From Candidatus Uhrbacteria bacterium (GTDB lineage: Bacteria > Patescibacteriota > Patescibacteriia > SG8-24): 41,455 nt of DNA. Below are positions 13,184-22,405 of this stretch, piece by piece. Location: positions 1 to 41,455 of the forward strand of contig JACQSM010000023.1 of NCBI GenBank assembly GCA_016205965.1, written 5' to 3'. The first letter of the stretch is position 1. Each line of letters opens with the position of its first letter. The translations under genes and the position numbers were made by a program. The notes beneath the pieces are model-generated. The model saw only the letters and a program-made list of their open reading frames with translations, made no database searches and was not told the origin of the DNA.

Positions 13184-14950
13184 ATGCGCTGGAGGATCGC
13201 GCCGGACGCGCCGGCGGACGCGCGTGAGAAATTTCCCGGGCTGCATCCGATCGCGGCGCGGCTGTTGTGGCAGCGCGGCATCGTCGACAAGGACGAAGCC
13301 GGGCGTTTTCTCGACCCCAGCTACGAGCGCGACATCCACGATCCGTTTCTTTTCAAAGACATGCGCCGGGCCTGCGAGCGCGTCTGGCGGGCGCTCGAGA
13401 TCGGCCAGAAGATCGTCATCCACGGCGACTACGATGCCGACGGCGTCACCGGTTCGGTCCTCCTGATGCAGACGTTCCGCCGAGGGGCCGAACTCATGGG
13501 CGCCGATCCGGGGCTGCTCTCGCATTACACCCCGCACCGCGAAAAAGAGGGCTACGGCGTCCGCGCGGAAACCGTCGAACTGTTGGCGGCCCGAGGCGAG
13601 CAGCTCATGATCACGGTCGACTGCGGCATCGGCTGCGCCGCCGAGATCGCCCTGGCCAAGGAGAAGGGGATCGACACCATCGTCGTCGATCACCACCAGA
13701 TTCCCGAGCGTGTCCCCGAATGCATCATCATTCACCCTTGGGTCGCCGGTGAAACCTACCCCTTCAAGTATTTGGCCGCGGTCGGCGTCGCTTTCAAGTT
13801 CGCCTGCGGCTTCATCCGCTACGCCGCCGAGCGCGGCGCCGCCTTCGAGCCCGGCTACGAAAAATGGCTGCTCGACCTGGTGGCCATCGCCACCGTCACC
13901 GACGTCGTGCCGCTGGTCGGTGAAAACCGCGCCCTGGAGACGTTCGGCCTCAAAGTCCTCAACAAAACCCGCCGGCCCGGCCTCAAAGCGCTGCTCGATT
14001 CCGCCGGACTCGAATCCGGCGGCATCGACACCGTCTCGGTCGGCTACGCCATCGGCCCGCGCATCAACGCCGCCTCGCGCATGAACCACGCCAGCTTGGC
14101 CTTCGCCACGTTGATGGCGGCGACGCCGGAAGAAGCCCGGGTCTTGGCCGACCAGCTCAACGAAACCAACCGCGATCGCCAGCGCTACACCGAACAGATC
14201 ATGACCGCGGCTCGCTGCCGTCTGACCGAGGTTGCCGGCAAAAAGATCTTCGTCTGCGCCGGCGACGGCTGGTCGCCGGGAATCGTCGGCCTGGTCGCCG
14301 GAAAATTCGCCAACGAACTGGCGATGCCGGTGTTCGTTTTCGGCAAGGATGGCGATAAGTTCGTCGGTTCGGGCCGGAGCATCCCCGAGTTCAACGTCGT
14401 GGCCGGCATGGAGCGGTCCAAGAAGCATCTGGCCAGGTTCGGCGGCCATCCCCAGGCATGCGGCCTGACGATCATGGGCGAGGATAATTTCCGCGCCTTC
14501 TGCGGCGAAATCGAAGCCTATGCCGAGGAGATCCTCGGCGGCGTCGAACTCGAGCCGACCCTGCCGGTCGATGCCGAACTCAAGATCGGCGACATCACCT
14601 GGGAGCTTGTCGACCTCATCGCCAAGTTCGAGCCTTACGGCGAGAAAAATCCGCGGCCGCGTTTTTTGCTTCGCGATCTCGAGCTGTACTCGACGACCCC
14701 GGTCGGCAAAACCGGCGGCCACGTGCGCCTCGGCGTTCGCGGCGGGCCGGACCGCCCGGGCGGACTGGCCCCGCGGGAAATCAAACTGATCGCCTTCAAT
14801 TTCGCCGAGCGGGCCAAGGCTTTCGCCCCGCTCTCGAAGGTCGACGCCGTGGTCGAAATCGGCGTCAATGTCTGGAACGGCCGCAAAGATATACAATTGA
14901 AAGTCGTTGATATGCGACAATCCGAATATGCATCTCACCCTGCACACTGA
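13184..14950 (+). CDS. recJ: Single-stranded-DNA-specific exonuclease RecJ
   Basis: The product (588 aa) is the 5'-3' exonuclease used in recombination and mismatch or base-excision repair. DHH-family metal motifs are visible: GDYDADG (81-87), VDCGIG (145-150) and VDHHQ (168-172). The DHHA1 domain has GGHPQACGLTI near residue 420, and a C-terminal OB-like domain follows. Length is close to bacterial RecJ. It is the third gene of the lepA operon and overlaps the RNase H gene by 23 bases. Confidence 0.94.
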   Translation: MRWRIAPDAPADAREKFPGLHPIAARLLWQRGIVDKDEAGRFLDPSYERDIHDPFLFKDMRRACERVWRALEIGQKIVIHGDYDADGVTGSVLLMQTFRRGAELMGADPGLLSHYTPHREKEGYGVRAETVELLAARGEQLMITVDCGIGCAAEIALAKEKGIDTIVVDHHQIPERVPECIIIHPWVAGETYPFKYLAAVGVAFKFACGFIRYAAERGAAFEPGYEKWLLDLVAIATVTDVVPLVGENRALETFGLKVLNKTRRPGLKALLDSAGLESGGIDTVSVGYAIGPRINAASRMNHASLAFATLMAATPEEARVLADQLNETNRDRQRYTEQIMTAARCRLTEVAGKKIFVCAGDGWSPGIVGLVAGKFANELAMPVFVFGKDGDKFVGSGRSIPEFNVVAGMERSKKHLARFGGHPQACGLTIMGEDNFRAFCGEIEAYAEEILGGVELEPTLPVDAELKIGDITWELVDLIAKFEPYGEKNPRPRFLLRDLELYSTTPVGKTGGHVRLGVRGGPDRPGGLAPREIKLIAFNFAERAKAFAPLSKVDAVVEIGVNVWNGRKDIQLKVVDMRQSEYASHPAH

Positions 14951-15335
14951 CGGCGGCGCCCGCGGCAATCCCGGGCCGGCCGGCTGCGGCGCGGTCGTCG
15001 CCGACGCCGCCGGAAAAGTGCTCAAAGAGCACGGCCGCTACCTCGGCGAAACCACCAACAACCAGGCCGAGTATCGCGGCTTGATCGACGGCCTGGGTCA
15101 CTGCAAGGAACTCGGCGCCACGACCGTCGACGTCTTCATGGACTCCGAGCTGATCGTCAAGCAGATGCGGCACGAGTACAAGGTGAAGGCAGCCGAATTG
15201 GCGCCGCTCTTCCTTCTTGCCTGGAATCTCTGTGCCGGCTTCAAAAAAGTGACATTCACCCACATTCCGCGGGCCCGCAACAGCCACGCCGACCGCCTGG
15301 TCAACGAGGCGATCGACAGGGGATTGAGCCGATAG
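14928..15335 (+). CDS. Ribonuclease H (RNase HI family)
   Basis: The product (135 aa) is a compact RNase H fold that cuts the RNA strand of RNA-DNA hybrids. The start MHLTLHTDGGARGNPGPAG is typical of the stand-alone reverse-transcriptase-like RNase HI group. The catalytic acids D8, E48, D72 and D122 are in place (TDGG, NNQAEYR, MDSELI, NSHADRLVNEA). ATG 14928 is the only good start; an in-frame TTG at 14907 lies further inside recJ. A possible internal -10 (TACAAT, 14892-14897) lies upstream in recJ. Confidence 0.92.
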   Translation: MHLTLHTDGGARGNPGPAGCGAVVADAAGKVLKEHGRYLGETTNNQAEYRGLIDGLGHCKELGATTVDVFMDSELIVKQMRHEYKVKAAELAPLFLLAWNLCAGFKKVTFTHIPRARNSHADRLVNEAIDRGLSR

Positions 15336-15350
15336 TTCCGCCGATAAAAT

Positions 15351-15375
15351 CGCCCGATTAAAATCGGGCGGTTTT
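15351..15375 (+). terminator. Intrinsic terminator of the lepA-recJ-RNase H operon
   Basis: An 8-bp stem (15351-15358 with 15363-15370) and a TAAA loop are followed by GTTTT. It ends the housekeeping operon and lies directly ahead of the promoter of the secreted-protein gene. Confidence 0.8.
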
Positions 15376-15376
15376 A

Positions 15377-15385
15377 TGCTATACT
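15377..15385 (+). promoter_or_regulatory. Extended -10 promoter for the secreted-protein pair
   Basis: TGC plus TATACT (five of six) ends 10 bases before the ATG at 15396. A GAAGGA string at 15388-15393 could act as a ribosome site, but the predicted transcript start near 15392 would exclude most of it. No clear -35. Confidence 0.5.
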
Positions 15386-15395
15386 CCGAAGGAAT

Positions 15396-16931
15396 ATGCC
15401 CAGGCGCATCGATCGTTTTGCGTTTCGGACTTTGGTCGCGGTCGCCGCCGCTCTTTTGAGCATCGCGCTGCGGCCCGGCATCGCCGCCGCCGGTACGCAA
15501 GACAACGTCGAGGGCTGGGCCTGGTCCGGCACCATCGGCTGGATCTCGCTCAACTGCAATTCGGTCGCGCCGCCGACTTGCGCCACGGTCGACTACGGCG
15601 TCACGTTCGAGGATGTTCCCGGATTCCCGGATCGCGGCAATCTCAAGGGCTGGGCTTGGTCCGAAAACGTCGGCTGGATCTGTTTCGGCATTACATGTGC
15701 GGGCACGACGCCGCAAGGCGGCGCATCCTACGCGCAGTACCGCGGCAGCTACAACGGCAAGACCGACGAGATCTTCGGCTGGGCCAAGATCGACGCCCTC
15801 GGCAACAATGGTTGGATCTCGCTCAACTGCGACAACGATCCGACCACGACCTGCGCCGTTTCGAGCTACCATCTCGTGCTCGACGCCACTCTGCCGACGC
15901 TGACGGCGCCTTTCACCAAAGGCGTGATCGACGATCATTGGGGCTGGAGCGGCACGTCCGAGGGCACCGGCATCGGCTGGATCGATTTCAGTTCGGTGAT
16001 GACCACGTGGGCCGCGGCCAGTCTCGGCGCCGTCAGCCGGCCGGTCGGCGTTTATGAGCCGACGACGGCCACGCCCGGCAGCCGCCTTTTCACCTTCAGC
16101 ATCTCATTTTCGAATCTGACGGCGGCCCAGGACGACCTCCTCCAATGCGACATCCGCCGCTCCGACGGCACCTTGGGCGCGCCGCTGCAAAAAATCTACG
16201 CCTCGACCGTCAGGCATGTCGCCGAGTCCTTGCAATACACCGTGACCGGCGCCGATCCGATCGATAAGATCAAGCGTTGGGAAGTCGCCGCCTGCCGCAT
16301 CGCCGGCCCGCGCACGGCGACCAGCTGTCCGCCGGCCTGCGCCGGAGGGCAAATCTGCGAGGGCGGCAAATGCCGCAATGTCATCGTGACGACGACCGCG
16401 CCGGCCCCGATCTTCGCCCATGCGAACGCCTGGACCATCGCCGACAGCGATACCGACGACGTCTATCTGGCGACCCAGTGCTTCAACGGGTTCCCTGGAA
16501 AATACTTCGGCAATTCCTGGCGCTGCGATTTCAGCGGCGACGCCGATTTTTCCATGGGCATGAGCCAAGGCGCTAATATCGAGCGCTACTGCGGCGATAG
16601 CATCGACAACGACGGCAACGGCGAAACCGATTGCAACGACCGCCACTGCAAGGGGATCTCATTGCTCTGCCGCACGCCGCCCTTGGCGCCGGGCGCGCCG
16701 CCGCTGCTCGAGCCGCTGTCGTGCACCTGGGGCGCTTCCGGCGACAACTTGGCCGACTGCACCGCCGGATTCACGCCCGGAACGATCTGCTGCACCAAGC
16801 AAAACAAGATCGTCGACGGCTACGAATGTTTTCACGGCATTGCCAATGACGGCTACATCGATTGCGACGATCCGGGCGCCGTCGTCGGCGATGTCTGCTG
16901 CTCGACTGCCGGCATGGTTCAAGTCAAATGA
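15396..16931 (+). CDS. Secreted protein with GWAW..GWI repeats and a Cys/Asp repeat
   Basis: The product (511 aa) starts with a Sec signal peptide (basic MPRRIDRFAFR, hydrophobic 11-30, likely cut after AAA at 30-32). Four copies of a tryptophan-rich unit follow, at about 40-54, 85-98, 128-145 and 182-199, reading GWAWSGTIGWISLNC or close to it. A beta-rich middle region follows, then CPPACAGGQICEGGKC, and a C-terminal part with one Asp/Asn Ca2+-binding-like unit (YCGDSIDNDGNGETDCND) and a second, eroded one. GW-type repeats like these are, from memory, common in secreted Parcubacteria proteins of unknown role. The many cysteines suggest disulfides outside the cell. Its stop overlaps the next gene as ATGA, so the two are made together. 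Confidence 0.75.
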   Translation: MPRRIDRFAFRTLVAVAAALLSIALRPGIAAAGTQDNVEGWAWSGTIGWISLNCNSVAPPTCATVDYGVTFEDVPGFPDRGNLKGWAWSENVGWICFGITCAGTTPQGGASYAQYRGSYNGKTDEIFGWAKIDALGNNGWISLNCDNDPTTTCAVSSYHLVLDATLPTLTAPFTKGVIDDHWGWSGTSEGTGIGWIDFSSVMTTWAAASLGAVSRPVGVYEPTTATPGSRLFTFSISFSNLTAAQDDLLQCDIRRSDGTLGAPLQKIYASTVRHVAESLQYTVTGADPIDKIKRWEVAACRIAGPRTATSCPPACAGGQICEGGKCRNVIVTTTAPAPIFAHANAWTIADSDTDDVYLATQCFNGFPGKYFGNSWRCDFSGDADFSMGMSQGANIERYCGDSIDNDGNGETDCNDRHCKGISLLCRTPPLAPGAPPLLEPLSCTWGASGDNLADCTAGFTPGTICCTKQNKIVDGYECFHGIANDGYIDCDDPGAVVGDVCCSTAGMVQVK

Positions 16932-19900
16932 CCTCTTCCGCCCGCATTTTTTCCGTCCCGCTCGTCGTCGCCTTGGCGGCGCTGCTTTTCGGCGCCGCGC
17001 CGGCCGAGGCGACGATCTCGCCGTCGCCGTGTCCGGGCAGCGTTTGCACCGGCAGCGTCACGGTCGGCGGCCAGGCGGTCAACTACGCCTACACCCAGCA
17101 CGTGAAGGGGAACGGCACCCTTAAAGTCCGGCTCAACGGCGGCACCTACAACACCGGACTGCTGATTTCGTATACGATCGCCGGCCTGCCGACCTTCTCC
17201 GGCTGGTCGACCTACGCCAACCCGACCAACGGCGCCGTGGTGCTGCCGACCGAAGTCGTCGATCCGGCGCATACCGCCTATGAGCGCAAAGACGCCGACG
17301 GCTGCGCCTCCTGCATCGTCGACCAGGTCATGACCGTGACTTTTTCGGGACTGGCCGATGGCGCCTACTCGTTCGACGTTTCGATTTTCCAGAACGGAGC
17401 CGGGGGAGTCGTCTTACTCGATCTGCCGTTCTACGTCGATGCTGGCGCTCCCGACAACAACGAATCGACCCCGTGGGCCGCGATTTCGGGCATGGACAAG
17501 CCCTGCGCCGACCTCAATGGCGGCCAGCCGATCGACAACGACCTCGACTATTATTCTAACTGCGCCGATACCCAATGCGTCGGACAGATCGGTCGGGCCG
17601 GCGACGGCGCTCTGTGCCAGAATCCCGAATCGACCTGCACTGACGCCTTCGATAACGACGCTGACGGCTTGAGCGACTGCCTCGACTCAAGCTGCAACGG
17701 CCTGGTCGGGCGGACCTCGCCCTTGGCCTACTGCCAGTACGCCAACGAACACGACACCATCAGCGGCACCCAGGCCTGCACCGACAACTTCGACAACGAC
17801 GCCGACGGCTTGAGCGATTGCTACGACAACGTCTCGTCGCCGTCGGGCAATCCAGCCAACACCTGCTGGAAGCAGAACACCGGCTGTCCGGCGACCGAGA
17901 CGAGTTGCACCGACGGCATCGATAACGATTACGATCAGAGTTACAACTCCGGCTACGATGCCGTGCCGACGACCGGCAAAAATTGCCAGGACTACGACTG
18001 CGCCGGCAATCCCGCCTGCCCTTCGAACGAAGCCAAGACCGCCGGCGGCGTTGACGCCGAGGCGCAATGCTTCAACACTGTCGACGACGATCTCGATACC
18101 AAGATCGACTGCAGCGATCCCGATTGTGCCGGCGTCGTCAACCCCGGCAATCCCGATCAGATGTGCCATGAAAAGGAGTTCGATCTGGTCCAACATTACC
18201 AATTTTGCGCCAACTCTTTCGACGATGACGGCGACGTGCCGATCGACTGCGCCGACACCGACTGCAAGCGCGCCTTCGGCAGCTGCGGGCCATGCCCGAA
18301 CCGCGAGGACTTCCGTTATAACTCATGCGCCGACGGCAGCGACAACGATTCCGATAACGCCACTCAAGGCTTCGACTGCGCCGATCCAGACTGCGCCGGG
18401 AAACTCGGCTCGCTGACTCTCGGAGCGCAGTGCGCGACCGCCGAATCCGGCGCCTTGTGCAAGGACGGTTTCGACAACGACCAGGACGGCTCGGCCGATT
18501 GCCTCGATTCCGGCTGCTCCGGCGCCGCCGGGCCGTCGGGCGAGACCTGCCAGCCGGCCGCCGAAACGACCTGCAATGACGGCAAGGACAACGATGCCGA
18601 CGGCAGCATCGATTGCGCCGACACGCAGTGCTTCGGCGTCGGTTCCTGCGCCGTCAAAAATTGGACCAACGCCGCCTGCCAGATCGTGCCCGAATACTCC
18701 GGTTTTTTCGCTTTCGCCAGCGGAACGCCGACCGTGACCGCCCGCGTCACCACCAAGTCGCATGTCTTTGGCGGCGCCCCGGCCGAGGTCGAAATCCGCG
18801 GCACGGCGACGTATTCGAGCGTGGCCGTCTACGTCGGTAACAACACCGACCCGGCGAAATATTTTCCCTATGCGTCGGGAAGCTGCGCTCTCACTGGCAC
18901 TGGTGCGGCGCAGATGTCCTTCACTTCTATCGACGGCCATCAGATTCAGATTTTTAATCAAACCGGGCAGACGATTTCTAATTTCGACGTCACCTTGTCG
19001 TGTCCGACACCGGTGACGCCGGCCGCGACCCGGAATTACCAGATCAGCGTTTCGATGCTCAAGCAGCCCGGCAGCGTCGTCGAATACGGCAGCGCCGCCG
19101 TCTCGACCACGCTTTACGAACACGCCAACCCGACGGTGACCGAGATCGAACCTGAAGGCGATTCCGGCGGCACGCTGACCGTGCCCTACAATACCAGCCG
19201 CCGTTTCCGGGTCGTCCCTAATGATCCCGGCGCCGGCCTGGACACCTCGGGCGTCTGCCGCTGCACCCTCAAAGTCAGCGGTCCCGAGACCACCTACGCC
19301 TCGCCCGACGGCAACTGCATCACCGGCCCGCTGACCTTCCAGAGCGACATGGCGCCGATCACCCTCGACGCCAAAGCCCAGGACGGCGCTGCCAACGAAA
19401 GCGGCTACGGCGCCAATTCGACTTTCACCGTCAACGTCGTGCCGGCCATGACCGTGCCGTTGACCAGCCGGCCGACCGGGCACACGTCGCCGTTCCTTAA
19501 AGGGCTGGCATCGGAGCCGCCCGAGCAGCGGCGTTTGTCGATCGACATTCTCGACGTCGAGTTCCGCACCGGCACGACCGACGGCTGGCCCGTCGGCGCC
19601 CCCTGCAACATCTACGTCCGCGATTCCTCCGGCGCCATCGTCAATGGCCCGGTCGGCCCGACCGCCACTCTCCCCGGAGAAATCATCGGCAATCTGATCC
19701 GCTGCAACGGCTCCATCACCTTGCCGACCGGGCTGTCCGACGGCGAGTACGGCGTCGCGGTCCGCGTCGCCGACACCGACGGCGATACCGGCGGTCCGAC
19801 GTTCGTCGGCGGCGGCACCTTCGAATCCAACCGTCGGGCGCTGTTCATGTGCAACAACGTGCCGGCGGCCGGAGAACCCGAGACGATCTGTTCCCAAGCC

Positions 19901-21265
19901 GACTTCGACGACGACGGCGCTCCCGAAGGCCTCTTCACCACGCTCTACTCGCCGGCGCCGCGCGCCTGCGACAACTGCGTCAATCTGACCAACGATCAGA
20001 CCGATGCCAACGCCAACGGCATCGGCGACGCTTGCGAACCGAGCGATCCCTTCGGCCGCTGCGAATTCGATCGCGACATCATCAGCCAATGCGCTTCCGA
20101 TGCTCCGCCGACTTGCACCGGTCCGCGTTGCCCGGGCCCGCCGGAAGTCGATGTCGGCACCTGCCAGAACGATCCCGAAGCGGCCCAGTGCATCGATGAC
20201 AGCGATTGCGGCCCGGATCGCGGACCATGCGCCAACTACACCCAGCCGCCGACGCAAAAAAGCCTCCCGTCCTGGGGCATCTGTTCGGCCGACGGCAAAA
20301 TCTGTTTCAAGGACAACCAGTGCAACAATTCCGTCGGCGCCTGCACAGTCGGCGGAGCCGCTTGCGAGCGCGACATCGACTGCGGCGATAACGGCCCCTG
20401 CGTCGGCGCCGACACCTGCCTCAACCTGCTTTTCCCCTGGCTCCAGACCAGCTACGGCAACATCTTTTCGAAGAAGAAGATCAGCGCCGCCGAGCCGCCG
20501 CCGAGCGGCCAGTATAACGCCACCTACTGCATGTCAGCCCGCGACCAGGTGCTGAACTTCAAGAGCCAGTCTTGCGACCCGTCCACCGGCGAAGTCCTGC
20601 CCGACACCCGATTCGAACTTCCCAAGGCGTCGAACACCTACACCACCGTGCTCGGCCGCATCGACGTCGCCGGTCTTTTGGCCGGCCGCTACGGCGATGT
20701 CATCACGATTTCGCCCGACATGACCGGCGTGACGTATCCGCTCAAAGGCAAGGTCTACGTCCTCGAAAATGCCGACCTCGTCGTCAGCGGCGCCCCCGTG
20801 ACCATATCGAACGGCTCGCTCACCGACCGCGGCAACGGCACCATCGTGGTCAAGGGCGGCAACATCACTTTCAACACCGATGTCAGCTATTCGGCCGCCT
20901 CGATCTTCCGGCTGCCGGCGCTGGCCTCGATCGGCTGGATCGCTCTCGACGCCGAAAGCGGCCCTAATCTCGGCTTGAAAGGCAATATCTATATCGGCAA
21001 AGACGTCACCCAGGTCGACGGCGCCTTCTTCGCCGGCGGCCAGGACGGCATCTACACCGTCTGGCCGACCAGCGATCAGAGCGAACTCGCCCTCACCGTC
21101 CACGGCCTGATGGTCGGCCGCGCTTTCCATCTCGGCCGCAACTACAAGAGTTCGACCGAAGGCTCCGAACGTTTCATCTACGACGGCCGGGCCATCGCCA
21201 ATCCGCCGCCCGGCTTCGCCGATGTCACCAAGAGCCTGCCGCTCTTTAAAGACAGCGCACCCTGA
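16928..21265 (+). CDS. Large secreted Cys/Asp-repeat surface protein (1445 aa)
   Basis: The start at 16928 overlaps the previous stop by 4 bases and gives a clean signal peptide (hydrophobic to about 25, cut after AEA at 26-28). After a beta-sandwich-like N-terminal region come nine degenerate units between about 190 and 575 of the form CxDxxDNDxDGxxDCxDxxC, a calcium-loop pattern with paired cysteines. About 580-1000 looks like Ig- or fibronectin-type beta domains. A thrombospondin type 3-like unit (DNCVNLTNDQTDANANGIGD) sits at about 1014-1033, followed by a Cys-rich stretch. A C-terminal domain (about 1235-1445) rich in Gly, Val and Ile may form a beta-helix. No LPXTG or membrane anchor is seen. 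Adhesin or pilus-associated function is inferred from the pilus operon that follows 39 bases later. Confidence 0.75.
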   Translation: MTSSARIFSVPLVVALAALLFGAAPAEATISPSPCPGSVCTGSVTVGGQAVNYAYTQHVKGNGTLKVRLNGGTYNTGLLISYTIAGLPTFSGWSTYANPTNGAVVLPTEVVDPAHTAYERKDADGCASCIVDQVMTVTFSGLADGAYSFDVSIFQNGAGGVVLLDLPFYVDAGAPDNNESTPWAAISGMDKPCADLNGGQPIDNDLDYYSNCADTQCVGQIGRAGDGALCQNPESTCTDAFDNDADGLSDCLDSSCNGLVGRTSPLAYCQYANEHDTISGTQACTDNFDNDADGLSDCYDNVSSPSGNPANTCWKQNTGCPATETSCTDGIDNDYDQSYNSGYDAVPTTGKNCQDYDCAGNPACPSNEAKTAGGVDAEAQCFNTVDDDLDTKIDCSDPDCAGVVNPGNPDQMCHEKEFDLVQHYQFCANSFDDDGDVPIDCADTDCKRAFGSCGPCPNREDFRYNSCADGSDNDSDNATQGFDCADPDCAGKLGSLTLGAQCATAESGALCKDGFDNDQDGSADCLDSGCSGAAGPSGETCQPAAETTCNDGKDNDADGSIDCADTQCFGVGSCAVKNWTNAACQIVPEYSGFFAFASGTPTVTARVTTKSHVFGGAPAEVEIRGTATYSSVAVYVGNNTDPAKYFPYASGSCALTGTGAAQMSFTSIDGHQIQIFNQTGQTISNFDVTLSCPTPVTPAATRNYQISVSMLKQPGSVVEYGSAAVSTTLYEHANPTVTEIEPEGDSGGTLTVPYNTSRRFRVVPNDPGAGLDTSGVCRCTLKVSGPETTYASPDGNCITGPLTFQSDMAPITLDAKAQDGAANESGYGANSTFTVNVVPAMTVPLTSRPTGHTSPFLKGLASEPPEQRRLSIDILDVEFRTGTTDGWPVGAPCNIYVRDSSGAIVNGPVGPTATLPGEIIGNLIRCNGSITLPTGLSDGEYGVAVRVADTDGDTGGPTFVGGGTFESNRRALFMCNNVPAAGEPETICSQADFDDDGAPEGLFTTLYSPAPRACDNCVNLTNDQTDANANGIGDACEPSDPFGRCEFDRDIISQCASDAPPTCTGPRCPGPPEVDVGTCQNDPEAAQCIDDSDCGPDRGPCANYTQPPTQKSLPSWGICSADGKICFKDNQCNNSVGACTVGGAACERDIDCGDNGPCVGADTCLNLLFPWLQTSYGNIFSKKKISAAEPPPSGQYNATYCMSARDQVLNFKSQSCDPSTGEVLPDTRFELPKASNTYTTVLGRIDVAGLLAGRYGDVITISPDMTGVTYPLKGKVYVLENADLVVSGAPVTISNGSLTDRGNGTIVVKGGNITFNTDVSYSAASIFRLPALASIGWIALDAESGPNLGLKGNIYIGKDVTQVDGAFFAGGQDGIYTVWPTSDQSELALTVHGLMVGRAFHLGRNYKSSTEGSERFIYDGRAIANPPPGFADVTKSLPLFKDSAP
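17500..18645 (+). repeat. Nine tandem degenerate coding repeats (DNDxDG/Cys units)
   Basis: The DNA encodes nine successive units of roughly 30-50 residues, each with an acidic loop such as FDNDADGLSD, FDNDQDGSAD or KDNDADGSID bracketed by cysteines. The spacers between loops differ in length and sequence, so this is an old, diverged protein repeat and not a recent DNA duplication. Units 2 and 3 share FDNDADGLSDC exactly, which hints at a more recent copy event. Confidence 0.75.
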
Positions 21266-21270
21266 TAGGG

Positions 21271-21278
21271 TGTATACT
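21271..21278 (+). promoter_or_regulatory. Possible -10 box ahead of pilM
   Basis: TATACT (21273-21278), preceded directly by TG, lies 26 bases before the pilM ATG and overlaps a small hairpin (21258-21263 with 21267-21272) around the upstream stop. No convincing -35 and no Shine-Dalgarno were found. The pilus genes may instead be read through from upstream. Confidence 0.3.
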
Positions 21279-21304
21279 CCAGTTGAAACCATCTTTTCCA
21301 CACT

Positions 21305-22387
21305 ATGGGACTTTTCGGCCCCAAGAAAGTGAGCTATCTCGGCGTTGACCTCGGCATCGGCGGCGCCAAATTGGTCGAATTGCAGAACGAGAAGGGCCGG
21401 GCCCGTCTCGTTACCTACGGATTTACCGAGCGCCTGCCCGACGCCGAACCGGCCAGCCTGGTCGATGCGCCCCGCGAAACGGCCGAGCTTCTCAAGAAGG
21501 TCGCCCAAAAAGCCAAGGTCACCACCAACAAGGCCATCACCGGGCTGCCGGTCGCCTCGGTTTTCAGTTCGGTCATCAGCATTCCCAAGGGTTCCGAAAA
21601 AGAACAGCGCGACGCCATCCAATGGCAGGCGAAAAAGTTGATTCCCGTGCCGCTCGAGGAGATGATCATCGATCACAAGATCATCACGCCGGCGGCGGCG
21701 AAAGGCGCGCCGGCCGCGGCCAAAAAAGACGAACCCAAGAGCCTCCAAGTGCTCATCACCGGCGCCTCCAAGGCGATGGTCCAGAAGTACGTGACGGTTT
21801 TCAAACAATCCGGCCTCGAACTCATCAGCCTCGAAACCGAAGCCTTCGCCCTGATCCGTTCGCTCATCGGCAAGGATCGCGCCACTTCGATGATCGTCGA
21901 CATCGGCGCCGCCCGCACCAACATCATCATCGTCGAGAACGGCATCCCTTTCGTCACCCGGAGCCTCGACATGGGCGGAGCCACGCTCACCAAGGCCATG
22001 GGCAAAACCTTGAACCTCGACCTCAAGTCCGCCGAGCAGATGAAGTGCGACATCAAGAGCGTTTCGTCGATCTATCCGGGCGAGGGCCTGCCCAAGATTT
22101 TCGAGACCGTCATGCTGCCGATGGTCACCGAGCTCCAGTATTCGCTGAACCTGTATACCGGCCAGGGAGACGGGCCGGCCAAGACGGTCGAAAAGATCAT
22201 CCTGACCGGCGGTTCGGCCATCTTGCCGTCGCTGGCCCAATATTTCTCGTCGCAGCTCAATATCCGCACGTATCTCGGAGATCCTTGGGCCCGCGTCGTC
22301 TATCCCGATGAGCTCCGGTCCGTCATCGAGGAGATCGGTCCGCGCTACGCCGTCGCCGTCGGACTGGCGATGCGCGACATCGAATGA
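21305..22387 (+). CDS. pilM: Type IV pilus assembly protein PilM
   Basis: The product (360 aa) is an actin-like ATP-binding protein that sits on the cytoplasmic face and binds the PilN tail. The phosphate-1 loop YLGVDLGIGGAKLVEL (11-26), the phosphate-2 loop MIVDIGAARTNIII (about 198-211) and the adenosine motif ILTGGSAILP (about 299-308) are visible. Length matches the family. It opens the operon pilM-N-O-small protein-B-receiver-C. The signal before it is poor, as noted for 21271-21278. Confidence 0.9.
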   Translation: MGLFGPKKVSYLGVDLGIGGAKLVELQNEKGRARLVTYGFTERLPDAEPASLVDAPRETAELLKKVAQKAKVTTNKAITGLPVASVFSSVISIPKGSEKEQRDAIQWQAKKLIPVPLEEMIIDHKIITPAAAKGAPAAAKKDEPKSLQVLITGASKAMVQKYVTVFKQSGLELISLETEAFALIRSLIGKDRATSMIVDIGAARTNIIIVENGIPFVTRSLDMGGATLTKAMGKTLNLDLKSAEQMKCDIKSVSSIYPGEGLPKIFETVMLPMVTELQYSLNLYTGQGDGPAKTVEKIILTGGSAILPSLAQYFSSQLNIRTYLGDPWARVVYPDELRSVIEEIGPRYAVAVGLAMRDIE

Positions 22388-22405
22388 TCGTCAAGCATAT
22401 CGCTC

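Noticed and set aside
11518..13290. Long open frame on the minus strand opposite lepA
   Set aside because: It is the mirror of a well-conserved gene in GC-rich DNA, with Asp/Arg/Val-rich composition and no domain. Similar mirrors occur opposite recJ (13046-15025), pilB (23923-25671) and korA/B (4358-5290).
18323..20257. Minus-strand open frame of 644 codons opposite the large repeat protein
   Set aside because: The + strand frame has a signal peptide, Cys/Asp units and coupled start and stop. The minus frame is Arg/Gly/Ala/Val-rich with no features.
21258..21272. Hairpin just after the 1445-aa protein as a terminator
   Set aside because: The stem is only 6 bp and no T-run follows; it overlaps a possible -10 box instead.
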